Shown here: piece after piece, positions 49,870 through 58,845 of the stretch
Position numbering within the stretch: position 1 is the stretch's first letter
How the letters are laid out: every line of letters begins with the position of its first letter
NCBI GenBank assembly: GCA_016871445.1
Contig: VHDH01000010.1
Location: forward strand, 1 to 61,450
Direction of reading: 5' to 3'
Source of the DNA: Verrucomicrobiota bacterium
GTDB taxonomy: Bacteria; Verrucomicrobiota; Verrucomicrobiia; Limisphaerales; SXTU01
Length of the DNA: 61,450 nucleotides
Notes under the pieces: generated by a model
What the model saw: only the letters and a program-made list of their open reading frames with translations
Database searches by the model: none
Told to the model about the DNA's origin: nothing
Translations under genes and position numbers: made by a program

Positions 49870-49899
49870 CTTGTCGCACAATTCAGTTTTCAAAGAGCC
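49870..49899 (-). repeat. 5' arm of the 16S processing stalk, with a boxA-like sequence
   Basis: Complementary to 48086-48115. On the minus strand it begins GGCTCTTTGAAAACTG, which resembles the boxA antitermination element (TGCTCTTTAACA) used by rRNA operons. Confidence 0.6.
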
Positions 49900-49938
49900 A
49901 CGCGACCGATGTCGCCAAAAATCTCCCGGTTTAAGGGG

Positions 49939-49977
49939 AAAAAAAACCCGAGTGCCGACTTTTATTCAAACTCGGCA
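49939..49977 (-). terminator. Terminator-like hairpin inside the rRNA leader
   Basis: On the minus strand CCGAGT (49975-49970) can pair with ACTCGG (49953-49948), followed shortly by eight T (49946-49939). An overlapping alternative stem TGCCGA/TCGGCA (49977-49972 with 49958-49953) would exclude the first. It sits between the candidate promoter and the boxA-like site, so attenuation with antitermination is conceivable. Confidence 0.35.
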
Positions 49978-50001
49978 ACCCAGCTTTTTTAACTGCGGAA
50001 A

Positions 50002-50029
50002 TTGATATCAGATCCGCAATGCCCGTCAA
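50002..50029 (-). promoter_or_regulatory. Candidate rRNA operon promoter
   Basis: On the minus strand TTGACG (50029-50024), a 16-bp spacer, then TATCAA (50007-50002). This would start transcription about 230 nt before 16S, just ahead of the hairpin and boxA-like sequence. Confidence 0.4.
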
Positions 50030-50202
50030 CATTTTTATTTTAACGGGCTTTTCTGAACAAAAAAGTTCAAAAGAACCCGCACAGAATACTTAATGGTTGA
50101 AGGCGTGCAACATCTTTTTTAAATTTTCTTTGAGTTCCCCAAGCGTCGCGTTTTAGCCTTCCCAGGCTCGACATAACCCCAGTAAAACCGCATTATTACT
50201 GC

Positions 50203-51138
50203 GTGATTGACAAAAAACTAGAATCGTTGCGGTGCCTTTTAAGCGGCTTCAAGTCAGCGCTGATCGCTTATTCCGGCGGTGGCGATTCTGTTTTGCTGGC
50301 TTACGTGGCTAACGAAGTGCTGGCCGAGCGCTCACTAGCAGTGATCGCTGATTCCGCCAGCTTGCCGAGGAGGGAATTGACGGAGGCGCTGGCTATCGCC
50401 GACACGTTCAAAATCCCAATCCGTATCATAAAAACAGCTGAATTTTCAAGCTCTGAATATACTTCTAACCCGTTTAACCGTTGCTACTTCTGTAAACATG
50501 AGTTGTTCACTGAACTAATTCCGATCGCCAAGGAGCTTGGTTTTCCAGTTATCGCTTATGGAGAAAATGCTAGCGATGTGGGTGATTATCGCCCTGGAGC
50601 CCAAGCGGCGGCCGAATTTAACATCCGAGCACCCCTTAAAGAGGTGGGACTAACCAAAGCCGAGGTTCGCGAACTTTCTGCCCGTTTTGGCCTGCCGACG
50701 AGCAATAAACCGCAAATGGCATGCCTCAGTTCGCGCGTGCCGCACGGCGAGCGAGTGACCGAGCAAAAGCTCCAGATGATTGAAGCTGCGGAAAATTGTC
50801 TTCGGGATAATGGCTTTCACGATGTGCGTGTGCGTCATCACGAACTACCTAGCCAGCCGGCGTTGGCTACGCCCATGACAAGTCCACATTTGGTTCATCA
50901 GGCAGTTACTTTTAACCAACCCGCGCTTGCCCGCATCGAAGTGGGCGTCAGCGAATTATCCCGACTAGACGACGCCGCTCTCTGCACCCGCATACTCGCA
51001 GCACTTAAGCAGCTCGGGTATGCGTCGGTGACCTTCGACCCGCAAGGCTACCGACGCGGGGGAGCGAATGATCTCACCAAACCTTCCAACGGCTGGACCG
51101 GTGTGCAGTCGCTCGCCATCCGGCAGGATCATCCCTAG
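50203..51138 (+). CDS. larE: ATP-dependent sacrificial sulfur transferase LarE-like protein
   Basis: A 311-residue PP-loop protein of the LarE type. LarE donates cysteine sulfur to build the nickel-pincer cofactor of lactate racemase and related racemases. The PP-loop reads SGGGDS at 24-29, where most LarE have SGGVDS. FNRCYFCKHELF (92-98 region) and MACLSSRVPHGERV, with C174 at the position of the sacrificial Cys, support the assignment. The start is GTG. larA, larB and larC are not nearby. recF follows 8 nt after the stop, so the two are probably cotranscribed. Confidence 0.85.
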   Translation: MIDKKLESLRCLLSGFKSALIAYSGGGDSVLLAYVANEVLAERSLAVIADSASLPRRELTEALAIADTFKIPIRIIKTAEFSSSEYTSNPFNRCYFCKHELFTELIPIAKELGFPVIAYGENASDVGDYRPGAQAAAEFNIRAPLKEVGLTKAEVRELSARFGLPTSNKPQMACLSSRVPHGERVTEQKLQMIEAAENCLRDNGFHDVRVRHHELPSQPALATPMTSPHLVHQAVTFNQPALARIEVGVSELSRLDDAALCTRILAALKQLGYASVTFDPQGYRRGGANDLTKPSNGWTGVQSLAIRQDHP

Positions 51139-51146
51139 CCTAGCCA

Positions 51147-52232
51147 GTGCATTTGGCGCATCTGCGACTCCGGGACTTCCGCAACTACTCGCGGCTCGAT
51201 GCGGACTTCAGCCCCGGTTTTCAGGTCCTCTTGGGGCACAATGCCCAGGGCAAAACCAACATTCTCGAAGCCATTTACCTGTTGGCCACACTGCGGTCAT
51301 TTCGCGGTGTCGGTGGCGCCCAGATGATTCGGCACGCGGCGAAAGGCTACTTTGTCGGCGGAACGGTGGTCAGCACGGCCAGCCATGAAATCAAAATGTA
51401 TTGGTCCGTGCCTGAGCGTAAAATCGCGCTCGACGGGCAACCCGTGCGCCGACTAACGGACTACCTCGGGACGTTGCGTGCGGTGGTGTTTTGCACGGAA
51501 GATTTGCAACTCGTAAAAGGCACGGCGCGCACGCGGCGGCGTTTTCTCGACCTCCTGCTCACGCAATCCCAGCCGAATTACCTGCCGCTCCTCCAACGCT
51601 ACGCGCAAGCTCTCCGCTCCCGTAATTCCTTGCTTAAGCAACGCTCCCCGGACCCCACACTGCTTGACAGCTTCTCGCACCAGTTGGTGAGCCTTGGCAA
51701 CCAACTCATCACCGCACGCCGCGAACTCCTCCCCCGCATTTCGCCGCTGGCACGCCTCGCTTATCGGCGCATTTCCCACGATGCCGAAGAGCTTCGCCTT
51801 GAATACCAGCCCTGCGTGAAAGCGGACTTTGCCGTAGAACTGGCCCGCTCCCGGGAACGCGAGCGAGCCTTTCGCGCCACACTGGTTGGCCCGCACCGCG
51901 ACGAACTCACCCTCCTGCTCAACGATCGTCCAGCCGCGCAATTCGGCAGCGAGGGGCAGAAGCGCACCCTCGCCATCGCCCTGAAAATGGCGCAGGCCGA
52001 ATACATCACCGGCATCCTCGGCACGCCGCCAGTGCTTCTGATTGACGACGTGATGGGCGAACTGGATGCCCAGCGCCGCGCTGGCTTACTCCCGCTGCTC
52101 GAGCGAGCTCACCACGCGCGCGGGCAGGTTTTCATGACGTGCACCGAGGAAAATTGGCCGCGCGAACTGGGTCGCGCGTTGCATCGCTGGGAAATTAAAT
52201 CTGGCAACCTCACCGCGCTGACTGGGGCTTGA
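51147..52232 (+). CDS. recF: DNA replication/repair protein RecF
   Basis: A 361-residue SMC-like ATPase that helps load RecA at gaps. Opens LAHLRLRDFRNYSRLDADF, Walker A GHNAQGKTNILEAIYLLAT, LVGPHRDEL, signature region GSEGQKRTLAIALKMAQ, and Walker B PVLLIDDVMGELD. GTG start at 51147. In many bacteria recF lies with dnaA, dnaN and gyrB; here it follows larE instead, and none of those genes is in the window. Confidence 0.95.
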   Translation: MHLAHLRLRDFRNYSRLDADFSPGFQVLLGHNAQGKTNILEAIYLLATLRSFRGVGGAQMIRHAAKGYFVGGTVVSTASHEIKMYWSVPERKIALDGQPVRRLTDYLGTLRAVVFCTEDLQLVKGTARTRRRFLDLLLTQSQPNYLPLLQRYAQALRSRNSLLKQRSPDPTLLDSFSHQLVSLGNQLITARRELLPRISPLARLAYRRISHDAEELRLEYQPCVKADFAVELARSRERERAFRATLVGPHRDELTLLLNDRPAAQFGSEGQKRTLAIALKMAQAEYITGILGTPPVLLIDDVMGELDAQRRAGLLPLLERAHHARGQVFMTCTEENWPRELGRALHRWEIKSGNLTALTGA

Positions 52233-52316
52233 AATCAAAGTGGCTTAGCACATGGCCCGGACTGCAACGACTGCGCCTGTGTCTCGAGGGCTTATCAGAG
52301 GCTAAATGATTTCCTG

Positions 52317-53471
52317 CTATAAAGCTGCTCTCAGCACGGAGCGCAACTCCTCTTGGGTCAAAGAAATCGGGTTTGTCTTCATGCTGCTGGCTTGCCCCGC
52401 CTTGTCTGCGACTGCGGCGACGTCCTCCTGCGCCAAGCCCCAAGCACGTAACGGCGGGATTTGCAGCGAGCCGTAAAGTTCCTTCGTCCATGCCACGCCA
52501 TCGTCCGCCCTTGCTTGCGGACTGTCGGTGAGTAAGCGCGCAACTACGTCGTATCGGTGCCGTGCCGGGCTGTCCGGGGCACGCTCACGGAGGGCGCGAA
52601 CATTCGCCGCCATCACGCCAGGCAGTAATGCAGCGCACACGGCTCCGTGCGGCGCGGGAAACATTCCGCCAATCGGTGCAGCGAAACCATGCACCGCGCC
52701 AAGCCCAGCGTTTGCGAGCGCCAGGCCGCCGAACAGACTCGCCAAAGCCATGTCTTCGCGCGCCGCGACGTCGTTGCCGTGCTCAAAAGCCCGAAGGAGC
52801 GCACGTGCAGCGCGACGGATACCCTCGACACAAAGCGCATCGGTCATCGGATTTGCGCGCCCGCAGACGTAGGGTTCGATGAGTTGAGTGAGTGCGTCCA
52901 TGCCGGTGCTGGCAGTGAGTGCGGGCGGAAGGTCGAACGTAAGTTCTGGGTCCACCAATGCCACGCGAGGAAGCAAATGCGGACTGCGTAAACTTACCTT
53001 CACTCGGCGCTCGGGCGACACGAGCACAGCGTTGCGCGTGACCTCCGCCCCAGTTCCAGCGGTAGTGGGAATAGCCAGCAATGGCAAGGCGGGCTGCGTC
53101 AGGGGCAAAGCGCGCCCAATAACTTCAAGATAATCCTCCAACTTTCCGCCGTTCGTGAACAGTCCAGCAATAGCCTTAGCCGCGTCAATGGCACTGCCAC
53201 CACCAAATGCGATTACGCAATCGCACTGCGCCACCCGCGCCCTTGCTAAACCCTCAACCACGGCGTCGGTAGTTGGTTCGCCAACGATGGGAAATAATTC
53301 ACCCGTCACACCAGCCGCCGCGAGTTGTGCAACCAGCGGCTCTGCCCGAGCAACGGACTTGCCGGTAACGATAAGCGCATTCTCACCCAGCGAGGTCGCG
53401 ATGGTTCCGGCCTGCTGGAAGGTGCCAGTGCCAAAGACGATGCGGCTGGCAGTGGCGAACTCGAAGCGCAT
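52317..53471 (-). CDS. Iron-containing alcohol dehydrogenase (type III)
   Basis: A 384-residue protein. Dinucleotide-binding motif FGGGSAIDAAKAIA, IPTTAGTGAEVTRNAVL, the metal-ligand region TGMDALTQLIEPYVCGRANP, and the His-containing GAVHGFAAPIGGMFPAPHGAVCAALLP, all standard for group III alcohol dehydrogenases. The ATG at 53471 fits family N-termini (RFEFATASRIVFG). The ABM-domain gene lies 84 bp upstream on the same strand. The alcohol or aldehyde substrate cannot be told. Confidence 0.9.
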   Translation of the reverse strand: MRFEFATASRIVFGTGTFQQAGTIATSLGENALIVTGKSVARAEPLVAQLAAAGVTGELFPIVGEPTTDAVVEGLARARVAQCDCVIAFGGGSAIDAAKAIAGLFTNGGKLEDYLEVIGRALPLTQPALPLLAIPTTAGTGAEVTRNAVLVSPERRVKVSLRSPHLLPRVALVDPELTFDLPPALTASTGMDALTQLIEPYVCGRANPMTDALCVEGIRRAARALLRAFEHGNDVAAREDMALASLFGGLALANAGLGAVHGFAAPIGGMFPAPHGAVCAALLPGVMAANVRALRERAPDSPARHRYDVVARLLTDSPQARADDGVAWTKELYGSLQIPPLRAWGLAQEDVAAVADKAGQASSMKTNPISLTQEELRSVLRAAL

Positions 53472-53555
53472 TAGAATCGGACGGTGTGTTTCTTTATCCC
53501 TGATCCGCCGGTGCGGGCCGCCGTGTTCACGAAACACGCGACAAAAAACACGCCC

Positions 53556-53861
53556 TCACCATCCCGCATCTTCAGGAAAAACGTTCTTAAACTTCACGCT
53601 GGTTCGTGGCTCGGCCATCATCGGAGCCACGGCGTCACGCCAAGTGGCGTAATGCACGGTTTCCTTATGTTGCGCGGGTGCGGCGGCGGTGCGATATGCC
53701 TCAACCAGCACGAACCGCGTCGGGTCATCCGCCTGCTGCATCACATCGAAACGCGCGATGCCCGGCTCTTGTAAACTGGCACGGGCATTGGCGAGCGTCG
53801 CAGCTTTGAACACCTCAACCCATTCGGGCTTAACCTGGACGTGGACGTGGACGACGAGCAT
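53556..53861 (-). CDS. ABM-domain protein (putative quinol monooxygenase / LsrG-like)
   Basis: A 101-residue ferredoxin-like single-domain protein of the antibiotic biosynthesis monooxygenase family: [51 protein letters not shown] and [12 protein letters not shown]. These act as dimers, with roles from quinol oxidation to AI-2-phosphate processing (LsrG). It is followed by an iron alcohol dehydrogenase, a pairing that suggests they handle the same small oxidised metabolite; this is inference. Confidence 0.82.
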   Translation of the reverse strand: MLVVHVHVQVKPEWVEVFKAATLANARASLQEPGIARFDVMQQADDPTRFVLVEAYRTAAAPAQHKETVHYATWRDAVAPMMAEPRTSVKFKNVFPEDAGW

Positions 53862-53871
53862 GGCAGCTTGG

Positions 53872-54360
53872 TCAGTAACCCATTTTTTGCAGTTCTCTTT
53901 GAAGCTGCTCCTGAAACTCCATCACATCCATCTTCGAGGGCTTGTATCCCTTCTGCGCGGGCACGACGCCCATGCGGCCCATCTGATCGAGATACCAATC
54001 AGCAGTCTGGCCGTCACTGAACGTGACCTTACCGCTGACTATGGTGCCGGGGCGCGCGAGGGCGTCAGTGGTGAGCTTCACGCCGCCAAGCGCTGGAAGC
54101 GCATCCGCTGGAGGCGATGCCTCGGCGACTAACGGCGGCGAGCTTGCAGTCGGAGCGGCAATGGGCGAATTGGGCGCGGGCTGCTTGGGTGGCTCGGGAT
54201 CTTTAGGCTTGAGCCGTAAGTCATCGAGCAGGAAGCGCACTTCCATATAGGTCATGCTCAGGCCGAGTTCGGCGGAAATTTTCTTCTGCACGTCGGCGAC
54301 TTTGAGGCCCTGCTCGAGCCAAACGGAGACCTGCTGCTTTTGCGCGTCGGTTAAATTCAT
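53872..54360 (-). CDS. Uncharacterised protein, N-terminal helical segment plus conserved C-terminal domain
   Basis: A 162-residue protein that I do not recognise as a named family. The N-terminus ([32 protein letters not shown]...) looks like a helix-turn-helix or helical-bundle segment. A Pro/Ala-rich linker follows (about 58-90). The C-terminal part ([27 protein letters not shown]..., ending in a charged helix) looks conserved and soluble. There is no signal peptide. The ATG at 54360 is preferred over the long upstream open frame. It lies 10 nt upstream of the ABM gene, so it is probably cotranscribed. It may be restricted to this phylum. Confidence 0.7.
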   Translation of the reverse strand: MNLTDAQKQQVSVWLEQGLKVADVQKKISAELGLSMTYMEVRFLLDDLRLKPKDPEPPKQPAPNSPIAAPTASSPPLVAEASPPADALPALGGVKLTTDALARPGTIVSGKVTFSDGQTADWYLDQMGRMGVVPAQKGYKPSKMDVMEFQEQLQRELQKMGY

Positions 54361-54421
54361 GTTTAAAGCGGGCGCCTTAATACGCGCTCGCGCCCAAGCC
54401 TGCAAGCCGTCCGCGTAAACA

Positions 54422-55525
54422 TTACCACACCTCCACGGGCCCCTTAGGCACCGGGATGCTCTGCCGCTGCGCGGACGCTGGGTCCTGCATGAAACTAGCC
54501 ACCAACGGCGGCGGGGCGAAGCGCGGGAGTAGGTGACCGTCGCCATCACAGAACTGCTGCCGCCAGCGCAGGTAACGCTCCAGCACATCCTGAAACTCCG
54601 CGCGGCTACCAACAGTCACGACCTTCTTGTTGAACTCGTTCACCGGGCCGAACCGCTTGGCATACCACGGCGCGACCTTGCGAAACATCCGGCAGCCGTG
54701 CTCCTCGCCAAATACCTCAACCATCAAATCCAAATGCCGGCACATCACGCGCACGCGCTCCTCAAACTTTGGCTCCGGCAAAAGTTCGCCCGTCGCGAGC
54801 AAATGCTGGATCTGCACGAAAATCCACGGGTTGTAAAACGCTCCGCGCCCCACGCTCACACCCGCGCAGCCGGTGTCGTTGAACATCTTCTGCGCTGCCT
54901 CGGGCGTGGTCACATCCCCATTACCTATGACGGGAATCTTCACGGCTTCAACGACCTTGCGAATGCCCGCCAAGTTCACGGTCCCGCTAAAACCCTGCTC
55001 GCGCGTGCGGCCGTGGACGAAGATAGCGGCGACCCCCACACCTTCCAGCGCGCGCGCCAACTCCGGCGCGGTGAGGTTCTCGTCGTCCCAGCCGAGCCGC
55101 ATCTTAGCGGTCACGGGGATTTTGACGGCTTCGACCATGCCCTTCACGAGCGCGGCGGTCTTCTCGTGCTCGGTCATCATCGCGGAACCGCCGCCCACGC
55201 GGCAGACCTTGCGGACGGGACAGCCCATGTTGATGTCCACGCTGGCTACGCCGCGCTGTTCAAGATCCACGGCGGCAGCGCGCATCTCGCCGGGCACGGA
55301 GCCAAAGAGCTGCACGGCCAGCGGGCGGTCGCGCTCGTTGGTCTCAATGAGCTTGAGCGCCTTCTTGTTCCGCTCCAGTAACGAGCGCGCGTTGACAAGA
55401 TCCGTGGTGCAGAGGTCCACGCCGCCGACCTCGCGGATGACGAGACGGAACGGCAGGTTCGTGTAGCCCGCAAGGGGCGACAAAAACAAGTGCGACTGAA
55501 GCTCAAGTGGCCCGAGCCGGAACAT
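54422..55525 (-). CDS. dus: tRNA-dihydrouridine synthase (Dus/NifR3 family)
   Basis: A 367-residue flavoprotein reducing uridines in tRNA. FMN barrel motifs: LFLSPLAGYTNLPFRLVIR, VQLFGSVPGEM, SVDINMGCPVRKVCRVGGGSAMM with the catalytic Cys, VTAKMRLGWDD, IFVHGRTREQGFSG, VIGNGDVTTPEAAQKMF and GVSVGRGAFYNPWIF. The ATG at 55525 matches family starts. It has a C-terminal extension of about 30 residues beyond the usual helical domain. Same strand as the downstream unknown gene. Confidence 0.93.
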   Translation of the reverse strand: MFRLGPLELQSHLFLSPLAGYTNLPFRLVIREVGGVDLCTTDLVNARSLLERNKKALKLIETNERDRPLAVQLFGSVPGEMRAAAVDLEQRGVASVDINMGCPVRKVCRVGGGSAMMTEHEKTAALVKGMVEAVKIPVTAKMRLGWDDENLTAPELARALEGVGVAAIFVHGRTREQGFSGTVNLAGIRKVVEAVKIPVIGNGDVTTPEAAQKMFNDTGCAGVSVGRGAFYNPWIFVQIQHLLATGELLPEPKFEERVRVMCRHLDLMVEVFGEEHGCRMFRKVAPWYAKRFGPVNEFNKKVVTVGSRAEFQDVLERYLRWRQQFCDGDGHLLPRFAPPPLVASFMQDPASAQRQSIPVPKGPVEVW

Positions 55526-55635
55526 AGCACGAGGATTGAGCGGGCTGGCAAGAGAGGCAAGCCACCACCGCATAAATGCAAGGCCGCAAGAGAGCGTGGC
55601 CGCGAGGCAAGGCAATAATCCTAGACACTGTTACT

Positions 55636-56370
55636 TCAGGATCCCCGTTGACTATTCGCGGCGTGGTGTCTTTGCGCTGATTGGGATCCTGCTTGATAAA
55701 GCCGCGCCAATTCCTCCAACGGCACACCCCGATAGTAACCCAGCGTCACCCGCCACATGAGCGCGTAGGTGCGGAGGACGCCAAGCTTGGCGAACTTGCG
55801 GGCAGCGGTGCTGACGGTCGCATTTGCTAGTGCTAGACGGCCCAGCGGACGCAGCCGTTTACATAGCTCGAACTCTTCCATCAGCGGCACGGCCGGCACG
55901 CCACCGATGCGTTCGAGCGTCTCGCGGCGGAGGAAAATGCACTGGTCCGCCATCACGCGCCCGGTGACAAGAAGCCGCCACCAGCACTTGAACCGCGACC
56001 CACGCACCAACCAGTTCGGCGGGTCACGGAAGACTTTGTAGAAACCACCGGCCACCACGCCGGGCTGCGCCATGCAATCGAGCAGAGCGCGCCCGGCATT
56101 CGGAGGAACCCACGTGTCAGCGTGCAGGAAAAGAAGGTATTCGCCCGTTGCCCGAGCCGCACCGGCGCGAAGTTGGCGGCCGCGCCCCGGCTCGCTGTGG
56201 ACCACGAGACAGCCAGCGGTGGCCGCAATTTTCACCGTGTCATCGCGACTCCCGCCATCGGCGAGGACGACCTCCTTCAATTCCGGCATGAGCCAAACCC
56301 GGCTCAGAGTGTTAGGCAACTCGCCCGCCTCGTTGAGCGCAGGGATGACTACGGAGATACAGCCGCTCAT
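55636..56370 (-). CDS. TIGR04283-family glycosyltransferase (GT2 fold)
   Basis: A 244-residue protein: CISVVIPALNEAGELP, VVLADGGSRDDTV, GRGRQLRAGAARATGEYLLFLHADTWVP (DxD-type metal site in HADT), GGFYKVFRDPP, and MADQCIFLRRETLERIGGVP, then MEEFELCKRLRPLGRL. This is the 'rSAM/selenodomain-associated transferase 2' pattern. The last about 19 residues (from AGSQSAQRHH) are encoded by an inverted-repeat segment and look added on. The family partner TIGR04282 is in the window at 2767-3375. Confidence 0.87.
   Translation of the reverse strand: MSGCISVVIPALNEAGELPNTLSRVWLMPELKEVVLADGGSRDDTVKIAATAGCLVVHSEPGRGRQLRAGAARATGEYLLFLHADTWVPPNAGRALLDCMAQPGVVAGGFYKVFRDPPNWLVRGSRFKCWWRLLVTGRVMADQCIFLRRETLERIGGVPAVPLMEEFELCKRLRPLGRLALANATVSTAARKFAKLGVLRTYALMWRVTLGYYRGVPLEELARLYQAGSQSAQRHHAANSQRGS
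55637..55691. repeat. Inverted repeat forming the 3' end of the glycosyltransferase gene
   Basis: CAGGATCCC (55637-55645) and GGGATCCTG (55683-55691) are perfect inverted 9-bp arms enclosing 37 bp. They cover the stop codon and the last coding residues. This may be a small mobile palindromic element that replaced the original stop. Confidence 0.4.
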
Positions 56371-56394
56371 GTGAGGCTGTGGAAACGGATCAGG

Positions 56395-57936
56395 CTATTC
56401 CCACTCAATCGTCCCGGGCGGCTTGCTGGTGATGTCGAAGACGCAGCGGTTCACGCCTTTTACCTCGTTAATGATACGGGTAGCGAGTTTCTCCAGGATT
56501 TCGTAGGGCAGCTTCACCCAGTCAGCAGTCATGCCGTCCTGGCTTTCGACAGCGCGCACGCAGATGGTGAAGTCGTAGGTGCGCTCGTCGCCCATCACGC
56601 CCACGCTTTTGCACGGGAGCAGCACGGCGAAGCTCTGCCAAATCTGGTAATACAGCCCGCTGGTCTTCATTTCCTCAACCACAATGGAGTCCGCTTCGCG
56701 CACGATGCGGAGCTTGTCCGCCGTGAGGTCGCCGAGCACGCGCACGGCCAGGCCGGGGCCGGGGAAAGGCTGGCGATAGACGATTTCCTTCGGCAGGCCG
56801 AGTTCGAGGCCGAGCAGACGCACCTCGTCCTTGAACAGGCAGCGAAGCGGCTCAACGAGCTTGAACTTCATGTCCTTGGGCAGGCCACCGACGTTGTGGT
56901 GACTCTTGATAAGGGCGGCGGGATTGCCCGCGATGGGCACGGACTCGATCACGTCGGGATAGAGCGTGCCCTGCGCGAGGAACTTGGCCTTGCCAGCTTT
57001 TTTCGTCGCGGCCTGAAATACATCAATAAACGCCTTACCAATGATTTTGCGTTTCTTCTCGGGCTCGGTGACGCCCTTGAGTTTCTTTAGAAACAACGCC
57101 GTAGCATCCTCGTATTGCAGCTTCACCTTGAAGTTGCGGCCGAAGACCTCCTGCACAACCTCGGCTTCGCGCGCGCGGAGCAGGCCGTTGTTTACAAAAA
57201 TGCAAGTGAGTTGGTCGCCAATGGCGCGGTGCAAGAGGGCGGCAGCCACGCTGGAATCCACCCCGCCGCTGAGGCCGAGGATGACGCGCTCGCTGCCGAC
57301 CTGCGCGCGAATGTCCGCAACGGCGCGCTCAAGATAGTTGCGCATCGTCCAGTTCTTGCCGCAGCCGCAAATCGTATGAACGAAGTTGCTGTAAACCTCG
57401 CGTCCGCGTGGGGTGTGTACGACCTCGGGGTGAAATTGCAGGCCGTAAATGCGGCGCTCCCGGTGCTCAATGACCGCGTAGTCGCTATTCTCCGTGGTGG
57501 CAACGACGGCAAAGTCCTCCGGCAACTTGGTGAGCTTGTCGCCGTGGCTGTTCCAAACTTGTAACGTGTTCGGCAGGTTTTCAAAGAGCGCGCAACTCGC
57601 GTCATGGACAGTCAAAGTGCCCTTGCCGTATTCACGTTTCTGACCCTTCTCGACCTTGCCGCCATTAAAATGTGCGAGCAGTTGCACGCCGTAACAAATG
57701 CCGAGGACGGGCACGCCAAGTTTGAAAATCCCCTTGTCCGGCAACGGCGCATCCTTGGCGTAAACGCTGGAGGGTCCGCCAGAGAGGATGATGCCGCGCG
57801 GAGCCATCGCGGCGATCTCGTCCGCCGGAGTGTCGTAGCGGACGATGGTGGAATACACGTTGCATTCGCGGATGCGTCGCGCGATGACCTGCGTGTATTG
57901 TGAACCAAAATCTAGGATGACGATTTGCTCGCTCAT
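56395..57936 (-). CDS. guaA: GMP synthase (glutamine-hydrolysing)
   Basis: A 513-residue enzyme converting XMP to GMP. N-terminal class I amidotransferase: [38 protein letters not shown] with the catalytic Cys at about 81, and [10 protein letters not shown]. Central ATP-pyrophosphatase domain: [16 protein letters not shown]-terminal dimer domain ends [10 protein letters not shown], the invariant family tail. The ATG at 57936 matches known starts. On the minus strand between a nucleotidyltransferase gene and a glycosyltransferase gene. Confidence 0.97.
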   Translation of the reverse strand: MSEQIVILDFGSQYTQVIARRIRECNVYSTIVRYDTPADEIAAMAPRGIILSGGPSSVYAKDAPLPDKGIFKLGVPVLGICYGVQLLAHFNGGKVEKGQKREYGKGTLTVHDASCALFENLPNTLQVWNSHGDKLTKLPEDFAVVATTENSDYAVIEHRERRIYGLQFHPEVVHTPRGREVYSNFVHTICGCGKNWTMRNYLERAVADIRAQVGSERVILGLSGGVDSSVAAALLHRAIGDQLTCIFVNNGLLRAREAEVVQEVFGRNFKVKLQYEDATALFLKKLKGVTEPEKKRKIIGKAFIDVFQAATKKAGKAKFLAQGTLYPDVIESVPIAGNPAALIKSHHNVGGLPKDMKFKLVEPLRCLFKDEVRLLGLELGLPKEIVYRQPFPGPGLAVRVLGDLTADKLRIVREADSIVVEEMKTSGLYYQIWQSFAVLLPCKSVGVMGDERTYDFTICVRAVESQDGMTADWVKLPYEILEKLATRIINEVKGVNRCVFDITSKPPGTIEWE

Positions 57937-58004
57937 GCGAAAGGGCGAAGTGTTTGCCAATGCCGGCGGGTAAGGGCGAGGAAAAAGAGTAGATCCGCCG
58001 CGCG

Positions 58005-58748
58005 TTACTTCCGGGCGAAAATGCGGTTAGCCTCCTCGAGCGTTTCCTTGGAGCCGATATCATACCAGATGCCGGGCACGGCCCACGTGAAGACCGGCAT
58101 GCGCGGGTAGAGCCATTGGATCAGGCGGCCAGGTTGATCGGGGTTGTTGCCCTCGGCGAGGTATTGGGCCACCAGCGGGAGCGTGGCGCGCGGATAATAG
58201 TAAAGCGCGATCCCAATCATCGTGCTCGCCGGCTGCTCGGGCTTCTCCTTGAAGTCACTGATAACGCCATCGCGGTTCACGGCCACCACACCGTATTTCT
58301 TCGCAGCCTCCAGCTGTTCCACGTCATATACGCCCAAAACCGGCGAATTCCTCGCGCGGCAGAATTCACCAAACGCTCCCAACTTTTCGCTGAAAAGGTT
58401 GTCGCCCGCCACCACGATGAGATCATCATCCAACTTTTCCTGCTGCAGCACTAGGTTCAGGTCCCCGATGGCCCCGAGCTTGTTTGAGTCGTTGGTCGAG
58501 CCATCGTTGATCACGGTGAAGGCGAAGGGCGCGCGCGCGCCGTAATCATCCGCCCACTTCTGGAAGTGCCCAGCGAATTTCGCGTTGGTCACCACATACA
58601 CGCGGTCAATCCCCCGGATGGGCGCGAGGTTGTCCATCACGTAGTCAATCATTGGCTTGCCGGCGACGGACAGCAATGGCTTGGGCTGTGAGAGAGTAAG
58701 CGGATAAAGCCGCGTGGCGTAACCGGCACCGAGGATCAGGACTTTCAT
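58005..58748 (-). CDS. Sugar-phosphate nucleotidyltransferase
   Basis: A 247-residue protein with the NTP_transferase signature [47 protein letters not shown] (metal-binding Asp), [23 protein letters not shown] and [19 protein letters not shown]. It activates a sugar 1-phosphate as a nucleotide sugar, of the glucose/mannose-1-phosphate type; the exact sugar is not clear. It starts divergently from the nuo-linked genes (97 bp to the start at 58846). Confidence 0.87.
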   Translation of the reverse strand: MKVLILGAGYATRLYPLTLSQPKPLLSVAGKPMIDYVMDNLAPIRGIDRVYVVTNAKFAGHFQKWADDYGARAPFAFTVINDGSTNDSNKLGAIGDLNLVLQQEKLDDDLIVVAGDNLFSEKLGAFGEFCRARNSPVLGVYDVEQLEAAKKYGVVAVNRDGVISDFKEKPEQPASTMIGIALYYYPRATLPLVAQYLAEGNNPDQPGRLIQWLYPRMPVFTWAVPGIWYDIGSKETLEEANRIFARK

Positions 58749-58845
58749 CGCGGGGCGTTGTAGGCGGAAGGCGGCTTGGTGTCAAAAGCAAGCCGACGCC
58801 TAACTTGCGCCTTGCCGTTTCGCATTCGGCCGTTAGTTTCCGCGC

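Larger units (their letters stand above)
49900..50202. other. rRNA operon leader and divergent promoter region
   Basis: AT-rich region between 16S (minus) and larE (plus) with no gene. It holds a candidate rRNA promoter (50002-50029), a terminator-like hairpin (49939-49977) and CCCGT...ACGGG arms around 50022-50045. No clear larE promoter stood out. Confidence 0.5.

Noticed and set aside
50203-52232. Possible replication origin near recF
   Set aside because: dnaA, dnaN and gyrB are absent, and no cluster of DnaA-box-like sequences stood out in the flanks.
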